Shown here: piece by piece, positions 26,237-34,877 of the stretch
Position numbering within the stretch: position 1 is the first letter of the stretch
Layout of the letters: the number at the start of each line of letters is the position of its first letter
DNA from: Clostridia bacterium
GTDB lineage: Bacteria > Bacillota > Clostridia > Oscillospirales > Acutalibacteraceae
Direction: 5' to 3'
Length of the DNA stretch: 64,000 nt
Assembly: GCA_017399065.1 (NCBI GenBank)
Contig: JAFQEL010000024.1
Span: forward strand, 1 to 64,000
Program-made: the position numbers and the translations under genes
The notes under the pieces: generated by a model
Seen by the model: only the letters and a program-made list of their open reading frames with translations
Told to the model about the DNA's origin: nothing
The model's database searches: none

Positions 26237-28105
26237 ATGAAGAAAGCAATCAAACGTGTGATTGCTTTTGCCGTCTGTGCTTCAATACTTGTTTCATCAG
26301 CTGCTCAGGCAGGTGCTGCTTCGGTTATTGAAACTGACTGCAAAGGTAACTGTGACCATTCCCCCGTTATTGTATTACCCGGAATTAATCATTCACCGAC
26401 TTATCTTTATGATGAAAAAGATCAGCCCGTAATGAACGGTGATACTCATATCGGCAGTACGTTAATGATAATTAATGAATCGGCTCTTACACCCGGAGCA
26501 ATAGTTAAAGCTATCGGCAGTGTAATTGCTTCAATTATGCTCCAGACAAATGTTGGCCTTGACAGAGTCGCATACGATCTTGTCAGCGATCTGTTTAAAT
26601 ACCAGAGATGTGACGAAAAAGGCGACCACGTTGAGAACCTTAAGACACAGAGATGGAATTACTCTCTTGAGTATATGACCGAAGATGAGCTCGACTGGAC
26701 TTACAGAATGGTTCCGATGAAACCGCTTGTTGACGAAATCGGTGAAGACCACGTCTATTTCTTTACGTTTAATCTTGTCGGTGATCCTATGGACTCTGCC
26801 GATGATCTTAAAGATTATATAGAAATGGTAAAAGAACAGACGGGTCACGATAAAGTCACTCTTCTGCCTGTCAGTCTCGGCGGTACAATTTTAACGGCAT
26901 ATCTTGATAAATACGGCCATAGCGAAATTGACCAAATAGTTAATGCTGTTGCTTGCCTTGACGGTACTGATATTGTTGCAGATTTCTTTGCAAGAGAATT
27001 CCGTCTTGATGATGAATATCTGTATCATGAATTCATTTCAAATATTATGATAGAATCCGAAGGCAAACCTACACTCGGCTATCTTATAAACACTCTTCTG
27101 CATATTGTGCCCCGTTCAGCTCTCAATGCACTACTCACCGGTGCAATGAGCGGACTTCTTGATACTCTTATGCTCAACTGTCCGCAGTTCTGGGCAATGC
27201 TCCCCTCTTACAGATATGATGCTCTTGCTGAGAGATATCTGACCGATAAGCCTGAGCTGAAAGATAGAACCGACAGATTCCAGCAAGCAAGACTCAACCT
27301 GAAACAGAATCTTCTTGATGCAGTGGATGACGGTGTTCGTGTCAACTCGATTGCGGGTGCAAATCTTGACCTTGGCGAAGAGATGTACACTTACTTCAAT
27401 ATTGTAGCTTCTGCTGAGAAAGTAAATTCAGACGGTATTGTAAACCTTACATCAACAACGCTTGGCGCAACAGGTGCTCCCGGTAAAAAGACACTTGCAG
27501 ACATTGAATATGAAGCAAATACATACTGTAACAATCCTGACCATAATCACGTTTCAGTAGACAATATGGTTGATACCTCAACAGCAATTTTGCCTGAAAA
27601 TACGTGGATATTCCTTAATCAACACCACGAAGTAGGTTATAACGACGTTGTATTAAACCTTGCAAAGGCAATTATTCTCGGCGAAGTAACCGATGTTCAT
27701 TCCGATCCGGTAAATTATCCCCAGTATAACGGTCCCTGTCACACGCAGAGCATACGCCGATGGAAGTTACCCGATGCAAAGAAAGTTGACCAGACAACGT
27801 TAAGCGAAGAGGATAAGGCTGAGCTTAACGCTGCTATTGCCGAATGTGAAGAAGTGCTTAAAATGACTGTTGCTGATCAGCCGAGAGTTGAAGCTGCTGA
27901 AGCAAGAATTATTGCAGCTCTTCACAGAGTAGGTGCTCCCGGTTATGAAAACATTGAACCCGAAGAAGAATCTGCACTTGATCCTATTCTTGAAAGCCTT
28001 ACATATTCCTTAAGCAAAGGAAGCCTTGCACTCTTCGGAGGCGGCAGTCCTCTTGATGCAGCAATACCCGTTATAAAAAAAGTGTTCAGTCGCTTTTTTA
28101 AATAA
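26237..28105 (+). CDS. Secreted lipase/LCAT-like alpha/beta hydrolase, copy 1
   Basis: A 622-residue exported protein with signal peptide MKKAIKRVIAFAVCASILVSS (cleavage near residue 29). The mature N-terminus has a Cys pair (CKGNC) then IVLPGINHSP, the oxyanion-type strand of an alpha/beta hydrolase. The nucleophile elbow is PVSLGG with Ser213, so the first Gly of GxSxG is Pro. A C-terminal His candidate lies in NQHHEVG. The layout resembles PGAP1/LCAT-type lipases; the substrate is unknown. The start at 26237 is chosen because AAGGAGAG lies at 26221-26228. The protein ends in an amphipathic tail (PVIKKVFSRFFK). Confidence 0.8.
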   Translation: MKKAIKRVIAFAVCASILVSSAAQAGAASVIETDCKGNCDHSPVIVLPGINHSPTYLYDEKDQPVMNGDTHIGSTLMIINESALTPGAIVKAIGSVIASIMLQTNVGLDRVAYDLVSDLFKYQRCDEKGDHVENLKTQRWNYSLEYMTEDELDWTYRMVPMKPLVDEIGEDHVYFFTFNLVGDPMDSADDLKDYIEMVKEQTGHDKVTLLPVSLGGTILTAYLDKYGHSEIDQIVNAVACLDGTDIVADFFAREFRLDDEYLYHEFISNIMIESEGKPTLGYLINTLLHIVPRSALNALLTGAMSGLLDTLMLNCPQFWAMLPSYRYDALAERYLTDKPELKDRTDRFQQARLNLKQNLLDAVDDGVRVNSIAGANLDLGEEMYTYFNIVASAEKVNSDGIVNLTSTTLGATGAPGKKTLADIEYEANTYCNNPDHNHVSVDNMVDTSTAILPENTWIFLNQHHEVGYNDVVLNLAKAIILGEVTDVHSDPVNYPQYNGPCHTQSIRRWKLPDAKKVDQTTLSEEDKAELNAAIAECEEVLKMTVADQPRVEAAEARIIAALHRVGAPGYENIEPEEESALDPILESLTYSLSKGSLALFGGGSPLDAAIPVIKKVFSRFFK

Positions 28106-28125
28106 AAAAGAAAGAGGTTAAAATT

Positions 28126-29958
28126 ATGAAAAAGCTGATTTCAATCATCCTTGTAATTACCCTTGCTTTTTCCTCAGTTGCACTTATTGCATCTGCTGAA
28201 GAAGTAAAAACAGAGTGCGGTGGTAACTGCGATATCTGCCCTGCTATTGTTGTTCCGGGTATCGGTCAATCCAACGTATGGGCACTCGATGAAAACGGTG
28301 ATTATCTTCTTGACGCTGATGGCGACAGAATAAGCTGCTTCCCTGCTGTTTTTGACGTCACTTCAATCGTTATGAAGGTACTTGCACCTGCACTTCTTAC
28401 ACTTGTAATGCAGAAGGATATCGGTCTTTCATCTGCTCTTTGCGATGTAGTACGTGATGCATTTGCCGTAAATGCATGCGACGAAAAAGGCAAAAACACG
28501 GGCAATATCGAGGTTGAAAAGTATCTCTACTCCGTAGCTGAATGCAGCGAATACGAGAAAGATCAGATATACGATAATGTTCCCCTTCAGGATTATGCTG
28601 AACAGGTCGGCGAAGACCACCTTTACTACTTTGCTTACAACTCATTCGGTAACAACTCAGATATTGTTGACGAGCTTTACGATTACATTCAGATGGTTAA
28701 AAAAGAAACCGGTCACGATAAGGTTAATATAGTTCCTATCAGTATGGGTGGATCTGTTGCGAACGGTCTGTTCGAGTATTACCCCGAAGTTAAAGACGAT
28801 ATTGTAAAGGTAGTTTACATCGTACCTGCTCTTAACGGCTCAACAATCGTCGGTGACCTTTATACAAAGAATTTCACATTCTTTGATACAGAGTTCCTTT
28901 ACAACGGATTCCTTGAGACACTTATGGATGAAGAAGAAGGCAGAATGATAGAGGTTATTGCAAGAATTCTTCCTGATGAAGTTCTTGAAAGTGCTCTTCA
29001 GAGTGTTGCAGGTTGTCTTGTTGACGAGGTTGCGGCTAACATCACAATGCTTTGGGGTCTCTGTCCGAAGGAATATTATCCCGAAGCTTCAGCAGCACTT
29101 CTTGCAGACAAGCCTGAAATTAAGAAACAAACGGATAAGTTCTATCAGGCACAGCTCAATTCCGACAAGAATATCCAGGCACTTGTAGATAACGGCGTAG
29201 AAGTTTTCAATATCGTCGACTACAATGTACCTCTTTATCAGATAGGTAACTCCTGGAACAACGATAATGCTGACGGTGTTATTCACCTTTCTTCAACATC
29301 AATGGGCGCTAAGAGTGCACTTTACGGTGAAACACTCGGTGCTGATTACAAGCAGGCTAATACAAGCAAAAACTGTTCTGATCCTACACACAACCACGTT
29401 GATGAAGATAAGATTGTTGACGCTTCAACAGGCCTTCTTCCCGACACTACATTCTACTTCAAGGGTCAGAATCATGAACAGACCGCAAGAAACGATATCA
29501 TTATTTCTCTTGCAACAAGAATCCTTGCAACCGACGATATAAAGGATGTTTACTCAACTCCCGATTATCCGCAGTTCAACGGTAACAGAGATACAAGAGC
29601 CCTAAAAAACAAATACATTCCCACTGCAAAGGCTATTGATACTACATCGCTCAGTCCCGAGGTTGCTGAAGAGCTTGCAACAGCAATTGAAGAAGCAGAA
29701 ATATACGTAAACGGTACCGTCACCTATAGCGGTCAGCATCTTGATGTTGAGAAAAAGCTCATCGATGCTATGGTTAAGGCAGGTGCCTGGACTGTTGAGG
29801 AAGAAGAAGAGGCTATGCCTATCTTCTCTACAATAAGCCTCCTTCTCTATAACAATTTCGGTACTGACGGCTATTCTGAAATAGTTGCTGATTTCTATAT
29901 CGGTTTCGTTAATTTCATAGTATCTGACGTTGTTAAACCCCTTCTCGGTGCGCTTTAA
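28126..29958 (+). CDS. Secreted lipase/LCAT-like alpha/beta hydrolase, copy 2
   Basis: A 610-residue paralogue of the preceding gene, 20 bp downstream and co-transcribed. It shares the signal peptide layout, the Cys-rich start (CGGNCDICP), AIVVPGIGQS, GEDHLYYFAYN and the elbow PISMGG (Ser206, again Pro in place of the first Gly), and the His region GQNHEQT. The C-terminus is hydrophobic (YIGFVNFIVSDVVKPLLG). It probably arose by tandem duplication. The alpha/beta hydrolase fold is clear, the substrate is not. Confidence 0.8.
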   Translation: MKKLISIILVITLAFSSVALIASAEEVKTECGGNCDICPAIVVPGIGQSNVWALDENGDYLLDADGDRISCFPAVFDVTSIVMKVLAPALLTLVMQKDIGLSSALCDVVRDAFAVNACDEKGKNTGNIEVEKYLYSVAECSEYEKDQIYDNVPLQDYAEQVGEDHLYYFAYNSFGNNSDIVDELYDYIQMVKKETGHDKVNIVPISMGGSVANGLFEYYPEVKDDIVKVVYIVPALNGSTIVGDLYTKNFTFFDTEFLYNGFLETLMDEEEGRMIEVIARILPDEVLESALQSVAGCLVDEVAANITMLWGLCPKEYYPEASAALLADKPEIKKQTDKFYQAQLNSDKNIQALVDNGVEVFNIVDYNVPLYQIGNSWNNDNADGVIHLSSTSMGAKSALYGETLGADYKQANTSKNCSDPTHNHVDEDKIVDASTGLLPDTTFYFKGQNHEQTARNDIIISLATRILATDDIKDVYSTPDYPQFNGNRDTRALKNKYIPTAKAIDTTSLSPEVAEELATAIEEAEIYVNGTVTYSGQHLDVEKKLIDAMVKAGAWTVEEEEEAMPIFSTISLLLYNNFGTDGYSEIVADFYIGFVNFIVSDVVKPLLGAL

Positions 29959-29973
29959 TAGTTTTATACCGAC

Positions 29974-30013
29974 AAAAAGCGATATGCTTCATTACGAGGC
30001 ATATCGCTTCTTT
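29974..30013. terminator. Bidirectional terminator
   Basis: AGCGATATGC and GCATATCGCT form a 10-bp stem, with AAAA on the left and TTCTTT on the right, between convergent genes. Confidence 0.85.
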
Positions 30014-30019
30014 CATTTA

Positions 30020-31930
30020 TCAGTGAAACCAATAATAAGTTTTTTCAAGAATTTCGTATAATTTAATAGCGTAAGGATTTATAGCATCCCATATCGGTTC
30101 ATCGTAAAGAGTAATCCATGTATAAATACGTCTTGTGAGATGTCTGAGATCATTGCTTGAAATGTCATGTCCTGTTCTTTCTCCCAGCCTTGTAACACCC
30201 ATAGCCACAAAATCATTATACAAATCTTTATTAGCCTTCATCCAGAGATACGGATGTTGAAGCCTTGAAAACTCGCAACGCATATTTGCACATTTCCAGT
30301 ATCTCCAGCAAAGCTCTGAACGGTTAATGCGTCCAAGCTGATAATCATTTTCGGCCGCGGATTTCGCAAGCTCCCATAGCTCATTACATCGTTTAACCTC
30401 TGCAAAAGTAATACCGGGCAAAGAGAAGCGTGCATCCTGCTCAAGCTGAAGGTGTGTATATTTAGTAACAGCACGTTTAGTAACAATATCAATAAACTCT
30501 TTAATATACTTACCACCCGGACCGTAAACAGCATCCAGATAGCCGTTCATTTCAGTATCTAAATCGATGTACGGATCCTGCATAAGCTTAGTTAGCAGAT
30601 AATTCTTGAGTTCACCGAATTCAGCGTCACATTCTGAAATATAGAACACACCTTGCTGGTATATACCCTTGACGTTATGTTCATAGAAAATCTGTGTATC
30701 TCGCTGAATTACACCGAAATTCGGGTAAATATTAACGCTTTCGTCACAGTTAAGGTTGTAATTCCAGATATATAGTCTGTCGCAGATTTCGCTCCAATCC
30801 TTTAAATCCTGCATAAACTCCGTGTTCTCTTTACAATCCGGGTCATCAAGCGTATGACCAAAACAACACTCAATAGAACAAAGACGCACAATAACGTCTT
30901 CACGTGGTACAACGCTTACAGGAGCTTTTCTCGTGTACTGATATGCAAAAGTATCGAAAACAATATTTTCATACTTGCCTGTCGCCTTAATTCTTGAAGC
31001 AATTTCATTTACAAAAGTAAGCATTGTGCCTGCCGGTGAACCGGTTGCCTCATCAAGAAAAGAGCAATTTTCACAATGGCAGTATTCGCCGTTATCAGCC
31101 TGAGTAAGAGAAAGAATCTGAATAGTTTTATTCGGATCATGCTTTTCCTCAAGAAGCTCTAACGCCTCCTGAGTAACAATATCTTTCACATCTTCATTTG
31201 TAAGACAGAGCTGTGTTCCTGTTCTTACGCCGTCGACTTCCGCAAAATACTCAGGATGCTCTTCGAAATAAACGGAAGGCTTGCAATAACGGTTAACGAA
31301 CGTATGGCTTGAACCGCCAAGATATTTTACATCACCGCCCTGCTCATCAGAAAGAGTTTTATATATACCGCCTGTAAGTCCGTTAGCAACAGAAAACTCG
31401 GGGTCTCTTGCACTGGTAGTATCAGTTTCTGAATATTCAAAAAACGGTGTATAACTGAGATCAATATCCGACGGAACAGTTAGATTATTGTTCTCAGGAT
31501 TAACTATAACATCTGACTCATACCAATGACAGCCGCAAAACTTTTCAAGGAATGCATAAACGCCGTTTATAGTACCCTTGTTACCGGCACCGTTGATTAT
31601 AATTCGGTTTGCATCCGATTTTATAATATAGCTGCCGTCTGCTGATACTGAAAAATCCTCATTGGAACGGTTTGTAGCACCGACAATAATTTCATATTCA
31701 TTATGATTAGAATCGCTTAAAACAGAAACATTTCCGCCAATTATTTTATCGAGATAATACTTGAGCTTTTCAGCAGCATATTTTTCAGTAATTGTCGGAT
31801 TCTCAGCGGTTATAATAACTGCTTTTTTAATATTAAATGCACTTTCTTCTGCTGAAACAGAAATCGAAACCGCACTGATCGATAAAAGAAAAATTAATAA
31901 TATGCTTAATATTTTTATTAACATTTTCAT
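30020..31930 (-). CDS. Secreted DUF4838-type protein (putative glycoside hydrolase)
   Basis: A 636-residue exported protein with a signal peptide (residues 1-27, ending SVSAEE). The N-terminal domain (ENPTITEKYAAEKLKYYLDKI, then YEIIVGAT and GTINGVYAFLEKFCGCHWY) is the GH20/GH67-like alpha-beta domain that precedes the catalytic barrel. The following region (ILSLTQADNGEYCHCENC, residues about 270-290; IWNYNLNCD) matches the DUF4838 family often encoded in polysaccharide loci. No activity is proven for most members. It lies 16 bp downstream of the acetyltransferase gene. Confidence 0.82.
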   Translation of the reverse strand: MKMLIKILSILLIFLLSISAVSISVSAEESAFNIKKAVIITAENPTITEKYAAEKLKYYLDKIIGGNVSVLSDSNHNEYEIIVGATNRSNEDFSVSADGSYIIKSDANRIIINGAGNKGTINGVYAFLEKFCGCHWYESDVIVNPENNNLTVPSDIDLSYTPFFEYSETDTTSARDPEFSVANGLTGGIYKTLSDEQGGDVKYLGGSSHTFVNRYCKPSVYFEEHPEYFAEVDGVRTGTQLCLTNEDVKDIVTQEALELLEEKHDPNKTIQILSLTQADNGEYCHCENCSFLDEATGSPAGTMLTFVNEIASRIKATGKYENIVFDTFAYQYTRKAPVSVVPREDVIVRLCSIECCFGHTLDDPDCKENTEFMQDLKDWSEICDRLYIWNYNLNCDESVNIYPNFGVIQRDTQIFYEHNVKGIYQQGVFYISECDAEFGELKNYLLTKLMQDPYIDLDTEMNGYLDAVYGPGGKYIKEFIDIVTKRAVTKYTHLQLEQDARFSLPGITFAEVKRCNELWELAKSAAENDYQLGRINRSELCWRYWKCANMRCEFSRLQHPYLWMKANKDLYNDFVAMGVTRLGERTGHDISSNDLRHLTRRIYTWITLYDEPIWDAINPYAIKLYEILEKTYYWFH

Positions 31931-31946
31931 ATTCTTTGCTCCTTAT

Positions 31947-33107
31947 TTACACCGACCATAAGCTGTCTGTAAATCTTGTGGCGCGATAAGGAAAAGCCCT
32001 AAAGAAATCATCAGCACTTGTTTTTAATTTTACACCGTCAATATAAACGGCGGTCTGAGCGTTATGCCCTTCACCTGCCAATAAAAGCCTTGCTGCTGCA
32101 GCCGCTGTCAACTCAATATCATAATCGCCTTCTGACTTGTGATTTACAACGGCTTTTCCGTTCTCATACTCAACCTCAAATATGCCTTTATTCTGTTCTA
32201 ATTCATCGAGGCTTAATATACTGAATTTACCATAGTGCGTTGGATAAGCATTATTCTCAAGTAACTTTTTCAAATTATAAATTCTGCCTGCATATCCCCC
32301 GTTATATTCATACGTTACATCGTCAATTCTGTCTGCAAGGCACGAAAAAGCAGAGCCCTGATACTGTTTTCTGACAATAAGATTTTTAGCAATGCCGTCG
32401 TAATTACGTAAAAAACCGATAAGACCGTAAAGTGATTCAGGATTTAAAGCAAAAATCTCTTCAACTCTGACCTCATCCGGTCTGTTAACCTTAAACCTGG
32501 TATATCCGTCCGCTTCACCGGAACTATCTCTGTGTATATAAGTATAATCAGCTTCTTCAAGCGGTTTTTCGCAAAAATGCTTTTTGTCTTCTCTCAGAGT
32601 CATAAGATTCTCGTTCATCGCACACTTGTTGTGAAGCTTGCATAATTCATCGAGCTGTTCTCCTGTATAAAGCTCAACGTCGGTGCACTTTGGTATTTGT
32701 CTGAGTTTATCAAAAGGCACCTTTATTGCAAATATGCGGTTAAGATTTGCGTAACCGAATTTTTCATAAAACGATATTGAGAAAGGAGCAAGGAAACCAA
32801 ACGTAATATCATTTTCAATTGCTGTTTTTCCTATTTCATTGAAGATTTCTCTTATTCCTCCCATTCTGCGGTATTCAGGTTGGCTGCAGATACCGCTGAG
32901 TACAACAGCATTTAATATATTACCGCAATAGTTACATTTAAAATCAAACACTTCAATGCCGGCAATCAGTTTATCATCGTTGAAAGCACCGATAACAGGT
33001 ACGTTAACCTCATTATCTTCATCCTTATTGAAGTTCCATATAAATGATGCGGCAGAAATTTTATGATAATCTACCGCCTCTTCAGGTTTAATAAATCTTA
33101 TTTCCAT
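31947..33107 (-). CDS. Eis-like GNAT N-acetyltransferase
   Basis: A 386-residue protein with an N-terminal GNAT domain: VLSGICSQPEYRRMGGIREIF is the acetyl-CoA loop and FLAPFSISFYEKFGYA the following strand. A second GNAT-like domain and a C-terminal SCP2-like domain (about residues 290-386) complete the Eis/RRR layout. Eis proteins acetylate amines of aminoglycosides or peptides; the substrate here is unknown. It is the upstream gene of a pair with the DUF4838 protein. Only a weak GGTGAT ribosome site is seen. Confidence 0.85.
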   Translation of the reverse strand: MEIRFIKPEEAVDYHKISAASFIWNFNKDEDNEVNVPVIGAFNDDKLIAGIEVFDFKCNYCGNILNAVVLSGICSQPEYRRMGGIREIFNEIGKTAIENDITFGFLAPFSISFYEKFGYANLNRIFAIKVPFDKLRQIPKCTDVELYTGEQLDELCKLHNKCAMNENLMTLREDKKHFCEKPLEEADYTYIHRDSSGEADGYTRFKVNRPDEVRVEEIFALNPESLYGLIGFLRNYDGIAKNLIVRKQYQGSAFSCLADRIDDVTYEYNGGYAGRIYNLKKLLENNAYPTHYGKFSILSLDELEQNKGIFEVEYENGKAVVNHKSEGDYDIELTAAAAARLLLAGEGHNAQTAVYIDGVKLKTSADDFFRAFPYRATRFTDSLWSV

Positions 33108-33141
33108 AAATTAAATCACCCACAATAATCTCTTGATTATC

Positions 33142-33184
33142 AAAACCCTCCCGTGCATTTGATTAAATTGCATAGGAGGGTTTT
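33142..33184 (-). terminator. Terminator of the GPH symporter gene
   Basis: AAAACCCTCC and GGAGGGTTTT flank a second short pairing (TGCA/TGCA). It is 10 bp after the symporter stop and may work in both directions. Confidence 0.82.
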
Positions 33185-33193
33185 TATGTAGCT

Positions 33194-34801
33194 TTACAGA
33201 TTAATCTGAGCCTTTGCAGCTTCTTCAAGCTTTTCTGTATCACCGTCGGCTACCATACTGGACATACGGTTTCTGCGTTCAAGCAGTTCAGCGTACATTT
33301 TCTCTTTTTTATCATTATTCAGATCGTAGAACAGCATAGGAATGATGCCGAGAGAACCTGTTACAGCAGGTATAATTGTAAACATTGCAAACAGGAAGAA
33401 TTTAACCTTGTCAGTCTGCTCAGTACCGGTTCTGAAAGCATTAGCTTCATAACCTATCATCTTTTTAAGTGCAGTTGTAACTACGGCGCTTGTATTAGAT
33501 GAAACCTTGGCAGCAATTCCTTTTGTAACAGAAGCCATTGCCTCCGTGCGATAACCGTTTTTCCATTCGCAGTAGTCCATTGCTTCATTGTACATTTCAG
33601 TACCGATAACAGATTTAAGACCATAGAACAGGGTCCATATAAGCTCCCAGATTGCCATAGCAAATCCCATAGGAACAACCTTTTGGTACATACCGCCTGA
33701 GTAATCCTTCTTCATACCAATACAACCGAAAAGGAAAACCGGGATATAAAGAATATTGCCTATATCTTTTGCAACAATGTAAAGCAAACGGCTCGAGAAT
33801 CGTTCTCTCATCCAAGGCACCCAAGAATAGCTCAAAGGGCTTATGGGTGCAGCAGGAATACCTGCAACAAGGGTCATAGATGAGAAATGAAGAACGTCTG
33901 TATAATAATCATCTTCACTACCCTTTATAGCAAAACCGCTTAAGAAATCGGAAAGCGTTATAAGCAACAACGGTTTATTGTTGATTACCGATTTTACCGA
34001 TTGAATAACGCTCGGAGATTTAATAGACTGCATAACTCTTTCTTTTGAGTTGTAGAAGAACCAGAATGAAGCAAAGCTGGATGCAACTGTTGTAAACACA
34101 CCCATACCGACAAACAGATGAGTATAGGCTTTTGAAAGCTTTTGTGAGTCATGTATGAATGCGTTACGGAACACGTCAATGAGAATTGTAACAGCCTGCT
34201 CAGGGAGTTTTTCGCCGAAGAAACCGGAAGCAAAGTTTGCAAGTGTAATAAGACGTGTGCGGTCTACAGGATGAGGTGTTATTGTAGCCATAAGACCCGT
34301 TCTTGAAATTGTCTGGAAAGTAGTAACACCTTCGCGTGTAACCGTAAGTATAAGGTAAAATACAAACTTTATGATATCTGTTTGCGATGTGCCTGCAAAA
34401 AGATGAGGCATAAGCCAATAAAGTGAAGTAAGTATACAACCGGGTACAGCAAGGAATAGAAGATAAGGTCTGAATTTACCCCAACGGGTACGTGTCTTAT
34501 CAACGACAGCACCGAAGAAGATATCGTTTATAATATCCCAAACACTGTTGATAGAGTTAACTAGTGTCTGAAGACCCAAGTCAACACCTACGATACTTGT
34601 AATAAAGCGCTGAGTGAAAATATTAATATTAAAACTCTGCGCTGCATCCCAAATAATAAATCCGAGAGTTTCCTTTGTACCGACGTAACGTCGGTTAGGC
34701 ATTTTTTCGGCTTCTTTTTGTTCTGACTGCTTCTGCTGCATATCGCGAAGCTGTTCATATGATTCTCTTGTTTGGGATTTGGGTTGTTTATTTTTAGCCA
34801 T
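33194..34801 (-). CDS. GPH-family sugar:cation symporter (MFS_2)
   Basis: A 535-residue transporter with about 12 TM helices of the glycoside-pentoside-hexuronide:cation symporter family. The diagnostic loop VDKTRTRWGKFRPYL is at about residues 98-112, after a helix with NSVWDIINDIFFG. It should import glycosides or pentosides released outside the cell. A charged N-terminal extension of about 35 residues (KNKQPKSQTRESYEQL) precedes TM1. The start is ATG 34801 because GGGGTG precedes it; the GTG nine bases earlier lies in that site. Confidence 0.9.
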   Translation of the reverse strand: MAKNKQPKSQTRESYEQLRDMQQKQSEQKEAEKMPNRRYVGTKETLGFIIWDAAQSFNINIFTQRFITSIVGVDLGLQTLVNSINSVWDIINDIFFGAVVDKTRTRWGKFRPYLLFLAVPGCILTSLYWLMPHLFAGTSQTDIIKFVFYLILTVTREGVTTFQTISRTGLMATITPHPVDRTRLITLANFASGFFGEKLPEQAVTILIDVFRNAFIHDSQKLSKAYTHLFVGMGVFTTVASSFASFWFFYNSKERVMQSIKSPSVIQSVKSVINNKPLLLITLSDFLSGFAIKGSEDDYYTDVLHFSSMTLVAGIPAAPISPLSYSWVPWMRERFSSRLLYIVAKDIGNILYIPVFLFGCIGMKKDYSGGMYQKVVPMGFAMAIWELIWTLFYGLKSVIGTEMYNEAMDYCEWKNGYRTEAMASVTKGIAAKVSSNTSAVVTTALKKMIGYEANAFRTGTEQTDKVKFFLFAMFTIIPAVTGSLGIIPMLFYDLNNDKKEKMYAELLERRNRMSSMVADGDTEKLEEAAKAQINL

Positions 34802-34877
34802 AATTTTCACCCCGAAAAAATGATGTTTTATCGGTTAAACCTTTTAAAATCTGAGGTTAGATTATGTTGGGTAATAC

